From the NCBI RefSeq assembly GCF_947507565.1, contig NC_089175.1, forward strand, positions 3,523,733 through 3,587,732: a DNA stretch of 64,000 nt, given 5' to 3'. The translations under genes and the position numbers were made by a program. Origin of the DNA: Oscarella lobularis. Its lineage: Eukaryota > Porifera > Homoscleromorpha > Homosclerophorida > Oscarellidae. Each line of letters opens with the position of its first letter. Position 1 is the first letter of the stretch. The notes under the pieces are model-generated. The model saw only the letters and a program-made list of their open reading frames with translations. It ran no database searches and was not told the DNA's origin. Of the stretch, positions 20,605-32,699 are shown piece by piece.

Positions 20605-21301
20605 GATATCGCAGGCAGTTCTACAGTACCTGTTTGTTTTTCGGTGATTTGTTCGTGACGTACTTGGCGGCAGGCGGGACACAATACTGAGGCTGCCGAA
20701 ATTAGATCCTTTTTTTGTTTTTTAGCGTTATGAAGAAGTGCCCTTGATTGCGTAATGGTGGTTAGAAACACTCTGAAACTATCCGTCAAGAGCAGAGAGA
20801 ATTCCATATTATCAGGGATGCCTCTGAAATGATTGTAGCTCTTAATTTGCTTCCTAACTACAGTGTAGTCTTGCTGTGTGTTTTAAATTATTCACTAGAC
20901 CTAATTAATTAAATTTGCGAGGTAACTCTATTAGCCCGTATAAATCTCGCCTAGGCTTTGGATTAGCCAGTCTTCCAGGGGTCAACTGCTAACATTTGTG
21001 GGTTCACAGTATCAAGTACGTTCTATCTGAAACGTACGTGTTTTTGACAGCTGCACAACCTGGTGCAATTCTTGCCCAAGGTAGTGGCAGATTCTTTTCT
21101 TGTCTGTCAGGGTACTAGTAGGTGCCTTGAAACAAGTGTTAATATCCTTGCGCAGAAATGGCGTGGTTCTGTAATAAAAATGAACGTAGAATTAAAACAG
21201 AGGACTCCTAGCCATCTCCCGAACCAACTTCCAACCCCCACGCCCGAACTAGTCGTTGGGATTTCCCTTTTTATTGGATTACTCTCTTGTCATAGGTTCT
21301 G
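20605..21301. other. Spacer between P gene 2 and GTPase 2
   Basis: The left part matches other P-gene 3' flanks (14263-14770). The right part is the 5' flank of the GTPase; it is shared with the relic at 14760-14850. No exon recognised. Confidence 0.5.
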
Positions 21302-24088
21302 ATGGAAGACTCTAATCTGAGAAGACCACCTACAAGCGTTGGGATATCGTGCACGTCTTGCCTCCAAAAAAGTATTCATTCATCTGCTTCAAAGCCTGCC
21401 AGTACTATGTCACACCCGGCGTCCAATGCCCCACATGACAGTCATCAATCATTTGCTCTGTCAAGCCATCCCAAAGAATTGTCTCATCTTATGGAGGCAC
21501 TAGACAAAACAATCAGCGTTTCAAAAGAGTATCAGAGAAAATTTCGTTACCTTATCATCCACCTTTGCGGCAAATACCATATTAACTGGATTCTTCAACA
21601 ACAAAAAGAAGGCCCCTTCCCTGCAGCAAGCGACATTCTGTGTCGGATGCTTTACAACCTAACACTTTGGAGCAGTACAAAATTAGCAGGATTCATGGAA
21701 GAGCTGGCAAACGAAATTGGGCTGGCTGACATGGAAGAGAAGTTCCGAGCCTTCCGTACGCGTATAACTGAGCCTGTACCTGGCGCTGGCAAAGACAGAA
21801 GTACGTCCCTTATCGCTTCCTAATGGCCGCTGCAGTTTTGCTTTACAGGTATAATATTGGATCGCGTAACTCTTCATGCGTGCCGAAAATTAGGTCGTCA
21901 CTGGAGATGGTTTTTCCTGCAGTTGGGTCTTCATGAAACACTGCTTGATGACTGCGAAGAGCAGGAGAATTCTATTCCTATGAAGTGTAACCGCGCCTTT
22001 ACCAAGTGGAAAGACACAGAAGGAAAAAACGCCACGATTTTCAAACTGCTGAAAGCATTTTGCGACGCTGATCTTCTTTCCACAGCAGAAGAAATAATTG
22101 ACGAGTTCAATCTTTCTGGTACTACAGTGTATCTGGTGCAATTACCGGTATATCAGATCTGTAAAAATATTTTTTCAGGGTTCAAAGATTTACTAAAACA
22201 ATATCGACCTCAAGACGAGCATGTGCTAATCTTTCCTTCAGTGCCACACGGACAGAGAAGCAAGAACAGGTACATCATACTATAGAGTCTATACTGTAGG
22301 TCTTTGACTTCATAGGAGAAGTCAACATCTAATTTATTCTTTGCTTTTACAGCAAGCAGATTATAGAAAAGAAAAGAACTAAATCGGTATTTTCCGGCCC
22401 AAGTGAAACCGCTCCCGTTGATATTCGCGGGCAGTCATCTGCTACAGTTTCATTGCCTCAGTGCAGCCAGTCGCGTCGCCCAACTGAAGCAACATCAATT
22501 CCAAAACTCGTCAAGGAGCCCTTTTTACCTGAAGACCAAATAAAGCGTGCAGAATGCCAAGTTCCTTTGGACAAAAGACACGTTCAAATAATTGCAGTTG
22601 GTCAGACGGGTATGGGAAAAACAAAATCCATGAATCGAGCAGTTGGGACTATGGCTGCTGCATGTAGGCAGCCCCGGACAAGGGGTATAGTTCATATCAT
22701 TATGTAAAAAACACCAAAAAGCTATTTTGAATTCTAGTCCATAACAGACCAAGTATCAACGTATACTCGCACACTGAGAAGAGACGGCGGCGTTCCGTTT
22801 CGACTTAGTTTCACCGATACTCCAGGCCTGGGCGACAGCGATAAGAGGTTTTCAGACGACGACGTTTGCAGAACTATACAAAAAGCCATTCGACGCGATG
22901 CTGCTGTCTTTATTCTCTACTTCATTAGGTCTGGTGAATCACAGAACCAGAGACACATCACGGCTATCGAAAAGCTTGAAAAGGCAACAGGAAGAAACAT
23001 AGCTGCCGTAGTGATAACGAATGCAATGAAGATGCCAGATTTTGGCGAATGCTCAGAAACGCCCGTCGATGAAACATTTAGAGACCTATTTTACGAAATT
23101 GCCTCAATATGGGCTCCGTGCGGGATCACTGAGCCAAAAGGACTTCTGCGCGAATACCAAGAATACATAAAACAGTTCGAGGACAGAAACGTTTCCTCTT
23201 TTGACGGTAGATATTTTGGCAAAAGGCCTAACGAAAACCCATTCGATCTCATGACGAAAAGGCTTGTTGTTCAACTGCACTTTCGGCGAAAAAATCGCCA
23301 CGGATTCAAAATTTGGTTTCGGAAATTCCTAAAGAGACCATATCTTCCTGTTCTCAAGCTTGAGAACGACATTGAATACGCCGACGAACGCGGGAAGTAC
23401 GGCTCACATATAAATGCCCTACGGTCTTGTTTCTAATTTGAATTCGTTTTCTAAAGATTTGGAATTCTTCAGTTTCATACAAAACTTGGTCGAGTTCTTG
23501 AACAGAAATCGCCCCACTATTGCTGTGTCTTTTCTCTGATGACTTTAGAAGCTGTTCGCGAAGCGGCAAAAGAGCTTGAAGTTACTGTATGTCCTTGTAC
23601 CAAATGAGTTTCTTAGTTTTACGTATTTCCTTGTCAATACAGGTCATCAAAGTTTGTTCTCCGTCTGAACGAAAAAACACAGCGGCTTCGTCGAAAATCC
23701 TAACAATGAGGGTATGTATAATAATTGCGTCAAACCGTTTGGCTACTTCTTCACTTACTCTTTGAAATAGGCCCCAGACGACACTTCATCTATTGCAACG
23801 AGAGAGGCAAGAGAAGAATCAAGCAGAGGTGAGTGTAATCTGAGTCGCGCTGGGGATCACTAGCTCTCTGACATCATTGAACTGCCGATCTAAGCCGCTG
23901 AAATTGCTTTTTCTATAGGACTCTTGAAGAAAATTTGGGACGCTCTTCTACGCCTTTGTGTAAGTAATTGGTACTACAACAATAAATGACTGACGTCAAA
24001 CGTTTCCTAGAGCTGGGTAAAAGACCGCTTCTCATCCTCTAAGCCCGAAGCTTGCAATAGAATGGATGAGAAACATGCGATTGTTTAA
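21302..24088 (+). CDS. Death-domain AIG1/GIMAP-like GTPase, type 2
   Basis: Exons: 21302-21800, 21849-22118, 22179-22269, 22353-22684, 22738 or 22748 to 23396, 23457-23586, 23643-23711, 23771-23828, 23919-23959, 24011-24088. Layout as in the gene at 4750: helical N-terminal region, death domain in exon 2 (LGLHETLLDDC, TKWKDTEGKNATIFKLL), P-loop GQTGMGKT, DTPGLGDSD, TNAM at the G4 place, C-terminal charged part. Sequence clearly diverged from the 4750 type. Exon 4 carries four extra bases near its end, giving a frame conflict with the usual acceptor at 22738; an AG ten bases further (exon starting at 22748) restores the frame and would drop three residues net of the join. So the gene may be functional through a shifted acceptor, or newly broken. 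Confidence 0.72.
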
Positions 24089-24930
24089 CCGTACAAATTG
24101 CTTATTGACTTGAAATACTAACATTAGGCAATTCGATGTTTGCATGTTTTCCGGCTAACCACACAATTTGTTGCTTCTTTTTTAACTTTGGTGTGAAATA
24201 TGACTAATACTGCTTCTGGAAGAAAATCGATAGAAGGACGAACACAACGACATTCGAAAGTCCACTGATGTGAGCATGCCGAAGATTACGTTGGCGACCG
24301 TGGAAGACTGCTATAAAGCGGTTGTGCGTTTTTTTCGCCGAAACCGTGATCGCATCTATTTATCAATCAACTCACTGCTGATTGGTCAGTACTGCTTCGT
24401 AAACACCAGTCAGACTTCAGACTGATAAGGCACAGGCATGTAAGAGACCATGCACTAGGCCGGCGTCGAAAGCTGGCTAAGTAATAAGCCTATGGCGCGT
24501 ACAGGTTAGCCGATTATCAGGGACGTCGTACAAAAGGGAAAGTCAATCTGACTCTCTTTCCGCGTGGGTCTAGCCAGCCTTTACATATTGATCAACTCGT
24601 CTGCTAAGTATTCTACTCAGAAATGATTACATTATTTACTTTGCCTTGTTTATAGATTTTCACGTTTTGAAGTACAGTGTAGTGCCTGCACGACTTCAAG
24701 CCAACGCCCTTCACAACGAGTCAAATAAATGACCTCTGCCTGCATGGCTTGAACAATTGTCTAATCTCGTTCTAAAAGCCTAGAACGCTATGAGATGCTT
24801 AGTTGCGTGATGGCTAAGACTGGTATCTATCAAGAGCAAGCAAGCAAGCCCTGCTGTGAGAAGCAAAAAGTTTAATCTTACAGGTCTATATTTATATTAG
24901 GTATCCTAAAAGCTGATGACATCGGAAAGA
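24089..24930. other. Mixed relic spacer
   Basis: Bases 24240-24340 resemble 39990-40090, the 5' end of the type B Ig relic (GATGTGAGCATGCCGAAG). Bases near 24570-24605 resemble the 5' flank of the GTPases (TTGATCAACTCGTCTGCT, as at 4210 and 40495). No open gene. This is a mosaic of rearranged pieces. Confidence 0.45.
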
Positions 24931-25213
24931 CTTGATTGATTACTAATGGAACCAGATTCGTTCCGAGTCTTGTAAAAACCTGCCTGCTCAAACGGATCTC
25001 TCAATGATTCACCCCCACTGAGTCAGAGTGAATCAAGGATATGGCAGCGTACGATTATCGTCTCCTCTGGCTCCTCAGCGATAGACGACGTCGCGGCACG
25101 GAGTTACTCTCATCTGAAAAGAATTTAGGCCTGTATCACATACCATATGAGCATTTCGGTTCTAGGTCTCACTGAAGTGAGTTTCATGGAGCAAATCGAA
25201 TGAACCGTCGACG
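24930..25213. repeat. Dispersed repeat R1, second copy, cut at a GTPase junction
   Basis: Matches 1935-2300. It ends abruptly at about 25205-25215, where the sequence becomes the interior of GTPase exon 5. The last repeat bases and the first GTPase bases share a short similar stretch (CGTCGACGAAACG against CGTCGAAACG), as expected of a microhomology join. Confidence 0.7.
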
Positions 25214-26241
25214 AAACGTTTCGAGACTTATATACAGACCTAGTGTCAGCGTGGACCTCGCGGACTAGAACGGGCCCTGCATCTAAGAAAGGACTCGTGT
25301 CTGAATACGTAGAATATCTACAACAGTCAGAAGATATGAAATACGATCTTACTGATGTCAGTGAGTTCGGAAAAGAACCCAACGGCGATCCATGGAGTCG
25401 CAAGACAAAAAAATTGTCATTCAACTGTACTCTCGAAGAGAAATTCGTCGTGGATTCAAGGCATGGTTTCGGAAACAGTTGAACAGACCAACTCTTCGAG
25501 TCATCAAGATTGAGAACGACACTGTCGAGTACGGAGATGAACGGGGAAAGTACGAGCAGGAGTGCTAATTCATGCGCTATCTTCTCTCGAATTAATCTAT
25601 ACTTCTTTCAGATTTGGCCTTCTGCAGTTTCACACGAATCTTAGTCTAGTCTTGCATAGCAAAACTAAGTACGCTTCAATGGTTTTTCCCGTGATGACTT
25701 TGGAGGCGGTTCGGGCAGCCACAAAACAGCTAGAACTGACTGTATGTATTTGAATCAGTTTCTTTTATCAATTAACATATTAATCTGTACACAGGTCATT
25801 AAAGTCGGCTCTCAGCCGAGTGACATCGTCTTAGAAATAGAGGTTAATTAATTAATTAATTAATAATGTCTCTGTGAATCATGCATTTTTGCAACGTAGG
25901 CCCCAGAAGACGAATCATGTAAAGCGACTAAAGATGCCAGAGAGGAGTCAAGTAGAGGTGCGTGTAGTACATATACACAGCTCAGAATATTCGCTACAAA
26001 ACCAACTATACGTACTCGGATTTTTAAAACCCTCTCCAAGTTTATCAGGTTTAACGTAGTTTTTTATAGGATTCCTAAAAGCTATTCTTATGCATATCAT
26101 CTGGGTAAGGATCATTTTTTATATAATACAATCACGTTGTCAAATAACACTCTATAGGATTGGGTGAAAGACCGCTTTGCAATGAAGCCCAAAACTGGTT
26201 GCAAAGCCGCTGGCACACGCTCAAGTGAAACGGTCGTTTGA
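25205..26241 (+). pseudogene. GTPase 3' fragment, unit 2
   Basis: Near-identical to 6548-7581 of the intact gene: the second half of exon 5 through exon 10. Everything upstream, including death domain and P-loop, is missing. One base is lost in the run of A near 25412 (frameshift). It is a truncated copy that marks the left end of duplication unit 2. Confidence 0.8.
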
Positions 26242-26709
26242 GTCAAGCCATAATTTTGGCCGCATGAGCGAAACTTCTTGTATAGTCTTACAGTTCTTGC
26301 GCAGACTGTTGGAGAGTGTTTTTATGTTATAAAGAACAAAGCAATTCCAAGGTTATTGCCTCGCGCAACCGCGTATCTTTCTTTTTGGTCAGCCAGTTTT
26401 GAAAATAAGATCTTGTTCATTCTAGCTCGAGCTCTCTAGCTGCTTTGTCTTTTTTGTGGTGTTCTGACCGTGCTTGTATACTAAGGAAACAATCTCAGGA
26501 CAGCCTCAAATTATTTGCTAGCTTGCAATACATGTACAGTACGTGGTCAAGTTTCGTGAAGCGAGAAACTTCAGTCAATTAACGTTAGCTGGCCTGTAAC
26601 AAGTGATCATGCACTCTTGTTTCATTCTACGCAGGCTAATACTGTGAATATTCAATGAGTATGTTCTTGTCCAAGTACAGTACCTTACGACATGACATGA
26701 TTTGATTTT

Positions 26710-27860
26710 GACATGATTGTAGAACGTTGCAGTTTCACGCCTCTGATTGCTGCTGTTGGGTCTCGGCTGTTTGACAGGTGGTTGTCAGCTCTTTTACTGT
26801 CGGCGTTTTTGGCGGAAAGCGCTACACTGCTGATGACTTTAGGCGCTGTTCGAGCAGCGGCAAAGGAGCTTGAAGTTACTGTACGTTTTTATACCAACGA
26901 GTTTCTTAGTTTTTCGGATTTTCCTCGTCAATACTGTACAGGTCATTAAAGTTTGCTCTAAGTTTGAAGGAAAAAGCACAGCATCTTCGTCGAAAATCTT
27001 ACGACGGCATGAAAGCGTTTACGAAAGCCAACAGATTGAAAGTGCGACGCTCCTACTACGCCATGTGCGCGCAAAACGCTCCACGTGATCGGTTGACCCG
27101 ACGATACGTACGTCGTTTTCACGTCTGATCACGATGAGGAAAATATAAAGCACATATGCAGACGTCAACGGACCGGGCGTGACGAAGGGGCGCGTCGTCG
27201 GCAACGTGACGTCGAATCTCGATCTGTATTCGACTATGATGGAGTGGGCGAGACTCGACGTTTCGAAGGACGTCGACCTCAACGGGCATTCCTTGTCAAC
27301 GTTTTTGTTTGATGATCAGAGTCGGACGTCGCCGGCGACGCGACCCGATTTCGTTTTCGGCGAGTATCACTCGAATATGGCCAATACGGGGCATTTTATG
27401 ATTCGGAAGGAGAATTAAAAGTACACATCGCGTTTGGGACAACGTCGCCGTATGAGAATTATAAACCGCAGCTTTTTAATTTGGCTACGGATCTGGAGGA
27501 GATTGACAATGTTGCTGAGAGGGCGCCTGACGTTGCGGCGGAGATGGAGAAGCTGATAAGAAGCGTTGTAGATATTCAGGCTGTTGATAAGGAGTGCAAG
27601 GAGAAGGACAAGGTTCGATTCAATATGTGGTTTCGAGCGCACAAGAGTGACTGCGCCAAAACGCTTGGCATGGTGGTTTACTCCAATTCGCGAACTTGAA
27701 AGTAAAGAGGACTTGGATAAAATGACCCTATGGATAAACGGAACAAAAAATTGATTAGTGAGCTTGTTCTTTACGTTTTTACGTGGAAGAATAGAGCATG
27801 GACGTTTCTTTCTCAAATGATTCATTTTCTAACGTTGCTTTCTTTGAACTTCTCTAATAT
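26710..27860 (+). pseudogene. Arylsulfatase K-like 3' half, copy 2
   Basis: Same structure as 8050-9250, including the GTPase-derived start (LLMTLGAVRAAAKELEVT). An uninterrupted stretch at 27179-27418 reads NVTSNLDLYSTMMEWARL, DLNGHSLSTFLFDD and FGEYHSNMANTGHFMI, matching the C-terminal half of the family. Frame breaks precede and follow it, and the catalytic half is absent. Confidence 0.72.
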
Positions 27861-28640
27861 GTAGCCTATGTGCCAAGAGGTCGAACACATGGACGCGGCG
27901 AAGCTTCGATTTGGACTCTAGGCTCGAATCGATGCTTGCGCGTCGTCACTGCAGGTTTCATTGCAGTGGTCTGCCACTTTACGGACATGTCTCGGCTGAG
28001 CTAGGGGGTGGAATGAAGTATTCCCTAGGAGCGAAGTGCAGAAGGTCAATTTACTACCGTGGCGAACCTCCCAAAAGGATTCTGCTTCACTCTTACTGGC
28101 CACACTACTTGACATTCGTTGTTCGTACTCACCTGAGCCACGTTTGAGTCAATTGAATGAAGTTATGCTTCGAAACGACAGCTTTTCCCTAAAGGAGCCC
28201 CGATTTTCTAAAAACTAGCTAAACGCAATCTTTCTCACACGTTTAACTTGCTTCGTCAGTTACTTCGACAAATAAACCTTTTCTCGCGTTCGAAAAAGCC
28301 ATTGAATTCTATCACGTGACACGTTGATTTTAATTTTAGGTGACGATTCGAGGCCCCGTTCAGTTTATCGCAGTTTTCCAGGAAATGCATCTTACAGATC
28401 TTCGGACACCGAAAATCCGGCTCAAAGAAACTCATCCTGCGGCCACGCCTAATTGAAAGTGGAAGGCCCTACGCCCTGATCGTATCGCTCATCCTAAAAC
28501 ACGGAAATGGTTTACGAAAATACTAAAACATTACAAAATGGTCACAACTACTATTCTAGAAAACACCGAATTGTTGAGAAGTTCGACTGACGCATACTAG
28601 AAATGACTTCTCTAAAAACATCAAAAAGAAACACAGAATT
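27860..28640. repeat. Conserved unit block, copy 2
   Basis: Copy of 9210-9960; same short frames and R1-related right half. No product recognised. Confidence 0.4.
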
Positions 28641-28659
28641 CAAGTTTCACGTGGGGGTG

Positions 28660-31168
28660 CTATTTCTTTTGCATTTTAGAGTAGACAACTCCCCCTTCAT
28701 TGCTCGCTGACTGCAGAGTGCCACTTTTGGATCCGCTATGGTCCAAGTCAGCGTAAGTCAAGTCCCCCTTTTCAGCCTAGAAATAGAATATCATATTTTA
28801 ATTGCTTACTAGAACCAATGCATAGATAGGCTGCTTCAAATTCATCCGTGCACATGCATGATCTGTGCCAAACATTCATGCACAAGCAAAACAAGATCAC
28901 GTCTCCTTTTACAATCACTAGCTACTGCCTTATTCTAACTCAAACGATACTGAGTCACACAACTTTAGCTTTAAGCTCTAACCCCAGAACACCGCAGTAC
29001 TACTCCTCGCGAACACAATGCTTTACTTTCTTCTTTTTGTCTACTTGAGCGTAGACATCGCCACCTGTAGGAGCTTGCTGGGCTGCTTCCTTCTTTGTCT
29101 TCTTTGACATGTCAGGTTGAGCGTACTCATCCTTTGAGGCTGACTTGGGAGCTGCCTTGGACTTCTCTTCTTTTGTAGCTGACACAGCGCCGCCTGACAC
29201 AACATAGGGCTCAATTTCATCCTCTTGTTTTTTTGAAGAGGCTGCTGCTGAGACTGGCACGGTCTCTTCTATTTCTCTAAATGATGTAGCCCACACATAA
29301 CACAAGAAAGATTAGAGACGTTTATGCATACCCAAGAGGCACGCTGTCTTTCTTGTGTCCGTCAGCTTCGTCACTGCCTGATTAAAAATATGTAGAACGT
29401 TAGAGCAGAAGCGAGGTTTATTATCGCTACTCTACCATTGCAACATTTAAAGCAGCATAAGGAACACTTGTAGGAATCTGTACAGCATGTAGCTCTGGAT
29501 TTATTGGGTTCTTCGCAGTCATCCTGAGTTCCACCTAAACGGCAAAATGTAAAACGCGGAATGTGAGTGGAACAGTGATTTTACAGCAGTCATCATAACA
29601 TTTGAAACAGCAAGAATGACAAGTGTGTTGCAAACATCGTCGACGTGATAGATTGATAGGGCAGAGAAGGAGTAGCAAAAGAGCAATCAAAGCCACACCA
29701 CCAGCAGCTGCACAGCCAGCTATCAGTCCAACCTCGCTGGCAGGAGAAGTTTCACCTAAAAATTTCACTTATAGAGTATACTGCGTCAAATTAGAAAGTA
29801 GGCACTGAGAGGAGTTGGCGACGGTGTACCACTAACAGGTTCAATCGGCATACTTGTTGCATCTATTAAAAAGTAAAAGACGATATGTACATTTCTGTCC
29901 AACACTCACTTGTGGTCGAAGGAGTTGGTGAAAAAGAAGATACTGAAGTTGGGGCTATATAAGAGAGAATTATTTAGCGCACAAAAAGCGAAATGCGTCA
30001 ACCTTCTTTCAAAGTTTCATTAAACAGTCCGTACTCGTTACGAGTAATCAGCCTGCATGAAGTTCCATTGAATATTGGCACATCCATGTTGGCAATAGAC
30101 GCTTTTGCTTGATATTTGAGTACTCCTAACACGTCTACGTTTCCCGTTTCTTTCCACATCAGGTCAACGCTTTGTTTTTCACAAGAATACGTGCCATTTT
30201 CCACCAGTGGCGGAAAAGACTTGATGGTGCAGGTAACACTCGCATTTCCCGTGAAATTGGATGCAACGCTGCACTCTGCATCTCCCAGATCTGTAAGAAA
30301 TGCGTCAGCACAGGCTCACATCTACATTACATGCAGTAATGCTTACAAAATGCCAGTAAGCTAAATTGAACTCGGTGGTAGCCCACGTCATTGTCACCAA
30401 TAGCAACGTATGTACCGTTTGTCAAAACGCTTACATTTGCTATATTGTGCTCAAAGAGTTTTCCCGTCCCATTGAGCACCAAATCCCCGTCTTTTGTCAA
30501 ATCCACTACAGCATCTCCTTGAGTAACATTGATTCTAATCACAAACAATTTGCTTATGTTCACAATGACATTCTCGCCAGATGGTGAAATAACAGATAAT
30601 TCCGGAAGATCTTCACAGTCGAAAGCGTCAAGTACAGCACAGGCATATCAAAACTATAGCAAACAACTCACCTTTCAAAGTCAGAGTCACTTGACCACTG
30701 AGAACACTTGGTGTAGAGGCGGACGGAAAATCAACAAAACACCGATATACTTTGCCATTGAGAGATGCGTTCACGCGTCTAATAACCAATTCTGAATGTC
30801 CTTGTGCAACATTTCCTGCGATGGAATAAGGAAGAAGCGCGCTTGAAGAAAGTGTTTTTGAGATTTGGGCGATCCTCGTTTCGGGAGATAGTGTTTGCCA
30901 GATGAAGGCATCAGCAGTGATGTTCCCCCTGTATCGATAGGACAGTGTAGCCGTTCCTCTGACAGCAACAAAGAACGGCGACTTCTGGGAAGCTTCGTTA
31001 GGGACTTCGTGAAGTATCGACTTGGCTGTTCCCGCAGACCGTTGAGGATAACGATTAAGATCACAAAATATAAAACATACCAATGCTTTCCGAATTGCAA
31101 TGACCCGTTTCTGCCAACAGAGACGCAGCAATAGATAGAAGGAAGCAAAAATACTTGCTGTGAAGCAT
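28660..31168 (-). CDS. M-family ITIM-tailed Ig receptor, unit 2 (intact)
   Basis: Eleven exons: 31168-31081, 31025-30672, 30610-30347, 30290-30003, 29954-29910, 29862-29806, 29755-29585, 29534-29436, 29377-29332, 29276-29027, 28776-28660; 592 residues with every phase correct. Signal peptide MLHSKYFCFLLSIAASLLAE. Domain 1 has VYRCFV, domain 2 NGTYVAIGDNDVGY, domain 3 VTCTI and YSCEK. Membrane segment VALIALLLLLLCPI is followed by two cysteine-rich exons (CCFKCYDDCC; CCTDSYKCSLCCFKCC) that could be palmitoylated or bind metal. The tail has EPYVVS, DEYAQP, DVYAQV, the ITIM LTYADL and VVYSKM (a YxxM, PI3K-type motif). If the GTAAAG donor at 29026 is not used, translation stops at VREE, giving a form without ITIM. 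Predicted inhibitory-type surface receptor; partner is the broken P gene at 31216. Confidence 0.85.
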
Positions 31169-31215
31169 AGCGAAAGTGCTTTTCTCCCGGATACAAGGTG
31201 TGGTGTTTTCTGGTG
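31169..31215. promoter_or_regulatory. Divergent spacer of receptor pair 3
   Basis: About 47 bases between the minus-strand start at 31168 and the first plus-strand ATG at 31216. Contains the shared motif (CTCCCGGATACAAGGTGTGG near 31185-31204). Confidence 0.55.
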
Positions 31216-32374
31216 ATGATGGTTTGTCCTCTTTCCACTGTGCGCATGCCTTGTGTGTTTATGCGAAGGAAACATTCAGTTTTCATCCGTAGGTGAGATA
31301 AACAAGTATCTTTCGCAAAGTAGAACTTGCTCTCTAAAGCCAAGTCAATATTTCACAAAATCCCTAACGAACCTTCCAAGAAGTCATCGTTCTATGTTGC
31401 TGTCAGAGGAACGGCTACACTGTCCTATCAATACATGGGGAATGACACTTCTGAAGCCTTCAGCTGGCAACCACTATATCTCCCGAGACTAGGATCGCCT
31501 TTTTCTCAAAAATTCCTTCAAGCCCGCTTCCTCCTTATTCCATGTTAAATGGAACTGTTATCTGCACCATTAAGTCTTTCCCACCAGTACACGAAGGCAC
31601 ATTTTTTTGTGGAAATCAAAGCGTTGACTTGACGTGGAAGGAAATGCAAAGTGTCGACATGCTAGGAGTACATGAATATCAAGCGAAAGCGTCTATTGCC
31701 AAAATGTATGTGCCACTATTTAATGGAACTTCATGCAGGCTATTCACTTATAATGAGTATGGAGTGTTGAATAAAACTCTGAAAGAAGGTTGATGCCTTA
31801 CACTGTCATATTATTACATGTTAAGAATACTACATCATAGTGCTCCTTTTGGAAGCTGCCTTTTTGCCTCCTCCAACCACTGAAGGTCTAACAAGTCAGT
31901 TGTAGAGTAGCATATCAAATGTGTTTGTTTTACGTAATAATGCGTACCAGGTATGTCAGATTTTACTAGTGGTACTATGAAAATTCAGTCAACTTTTTTT
32001 CCCGACTCAAAGTAAAGTACTGTAATCTGCAGTGGTATAGTAACTTTCCGACTTCTTTGATTTAGGTTCTCAAATTTGCAGGTGTACTGGGCTTATTTCA
32101 GCGGTAGGAGTTTTAGCTGCTTTACTTGCAGTTGTTGGCTGTCTTGCTATTTACCTGCTACTCAAAACTTTGAGGTTATTTTTTGAAGAATTTTTACATA
32201 AACAGACATTTATATTTCAGACAACGAAAGGAAAAAGAGCAAACTCAGAGAGAACCAAGAAGCGTTGAAATGCATAGCAGCTCATTGTATGCATCAGCAA
32301 AGGACACGCATCATGGAATGCACGCGAAGACTGAAACAGCTGAGTACGCCTGCATTCACGAGGCTATGAATTAA
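31216..32374 (+). pseudogene. P-family Ig receptor, pair 3 (internal deletion)
   Basis: Domain 1 begins at about 31342 with VAVRGTATLSYQYMG, matching its partner, then a two-base insertion shifts the frame. Near 31540 it joins directly into domain 3 (NGTVICTIKSFPPVHEGTFFCGN), so the rest of domain 1, all of domain 2 and the intron before domain 3 are deleted. The leader is poor (basic residues replace the hydrophobic core). The stalk, membrane exon 32066-32174 and tail exon 32221-32374 (SSLYASAKD, AEYACIHEAMN) remain open. Non-functional as a normal receptor. Confidence 0.75.
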
Positions 32375-32699
32375 TCAGAATTTTCACACGGAAATATTCC
32401 TGTTCTCGTTTGTAAGTCTTCAAATTTTTGGGTAGTTGGTGGCAGGCAGTTGCCGCTGCAAACAGCAGTTTTCTTACAATTCACAATGACATGAAATTTG
32501 TCTTCATAACCTTTTTCTCTGATCTTTCCTACAAACAGGACATTAGGAATTTAGGATACAGCCATTTATGCTACTGGTAGAGCTACTTCTGGTTTGTTTT
32601 TAAAGGAAGTTGGCACCTTTACGCAAAGATCAGCTGCGATATATGACAGAGAAATGGGATGGGTCGGCTAGACAGTCCGGGATTTTTCTTCGGTGGGCG
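32375..32699. other. Spacer, no gene seen
   Basis: Lies between two P-type relics. I find no exon with splice sites or similarity to other parts of the window. Confidence 0.4.
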
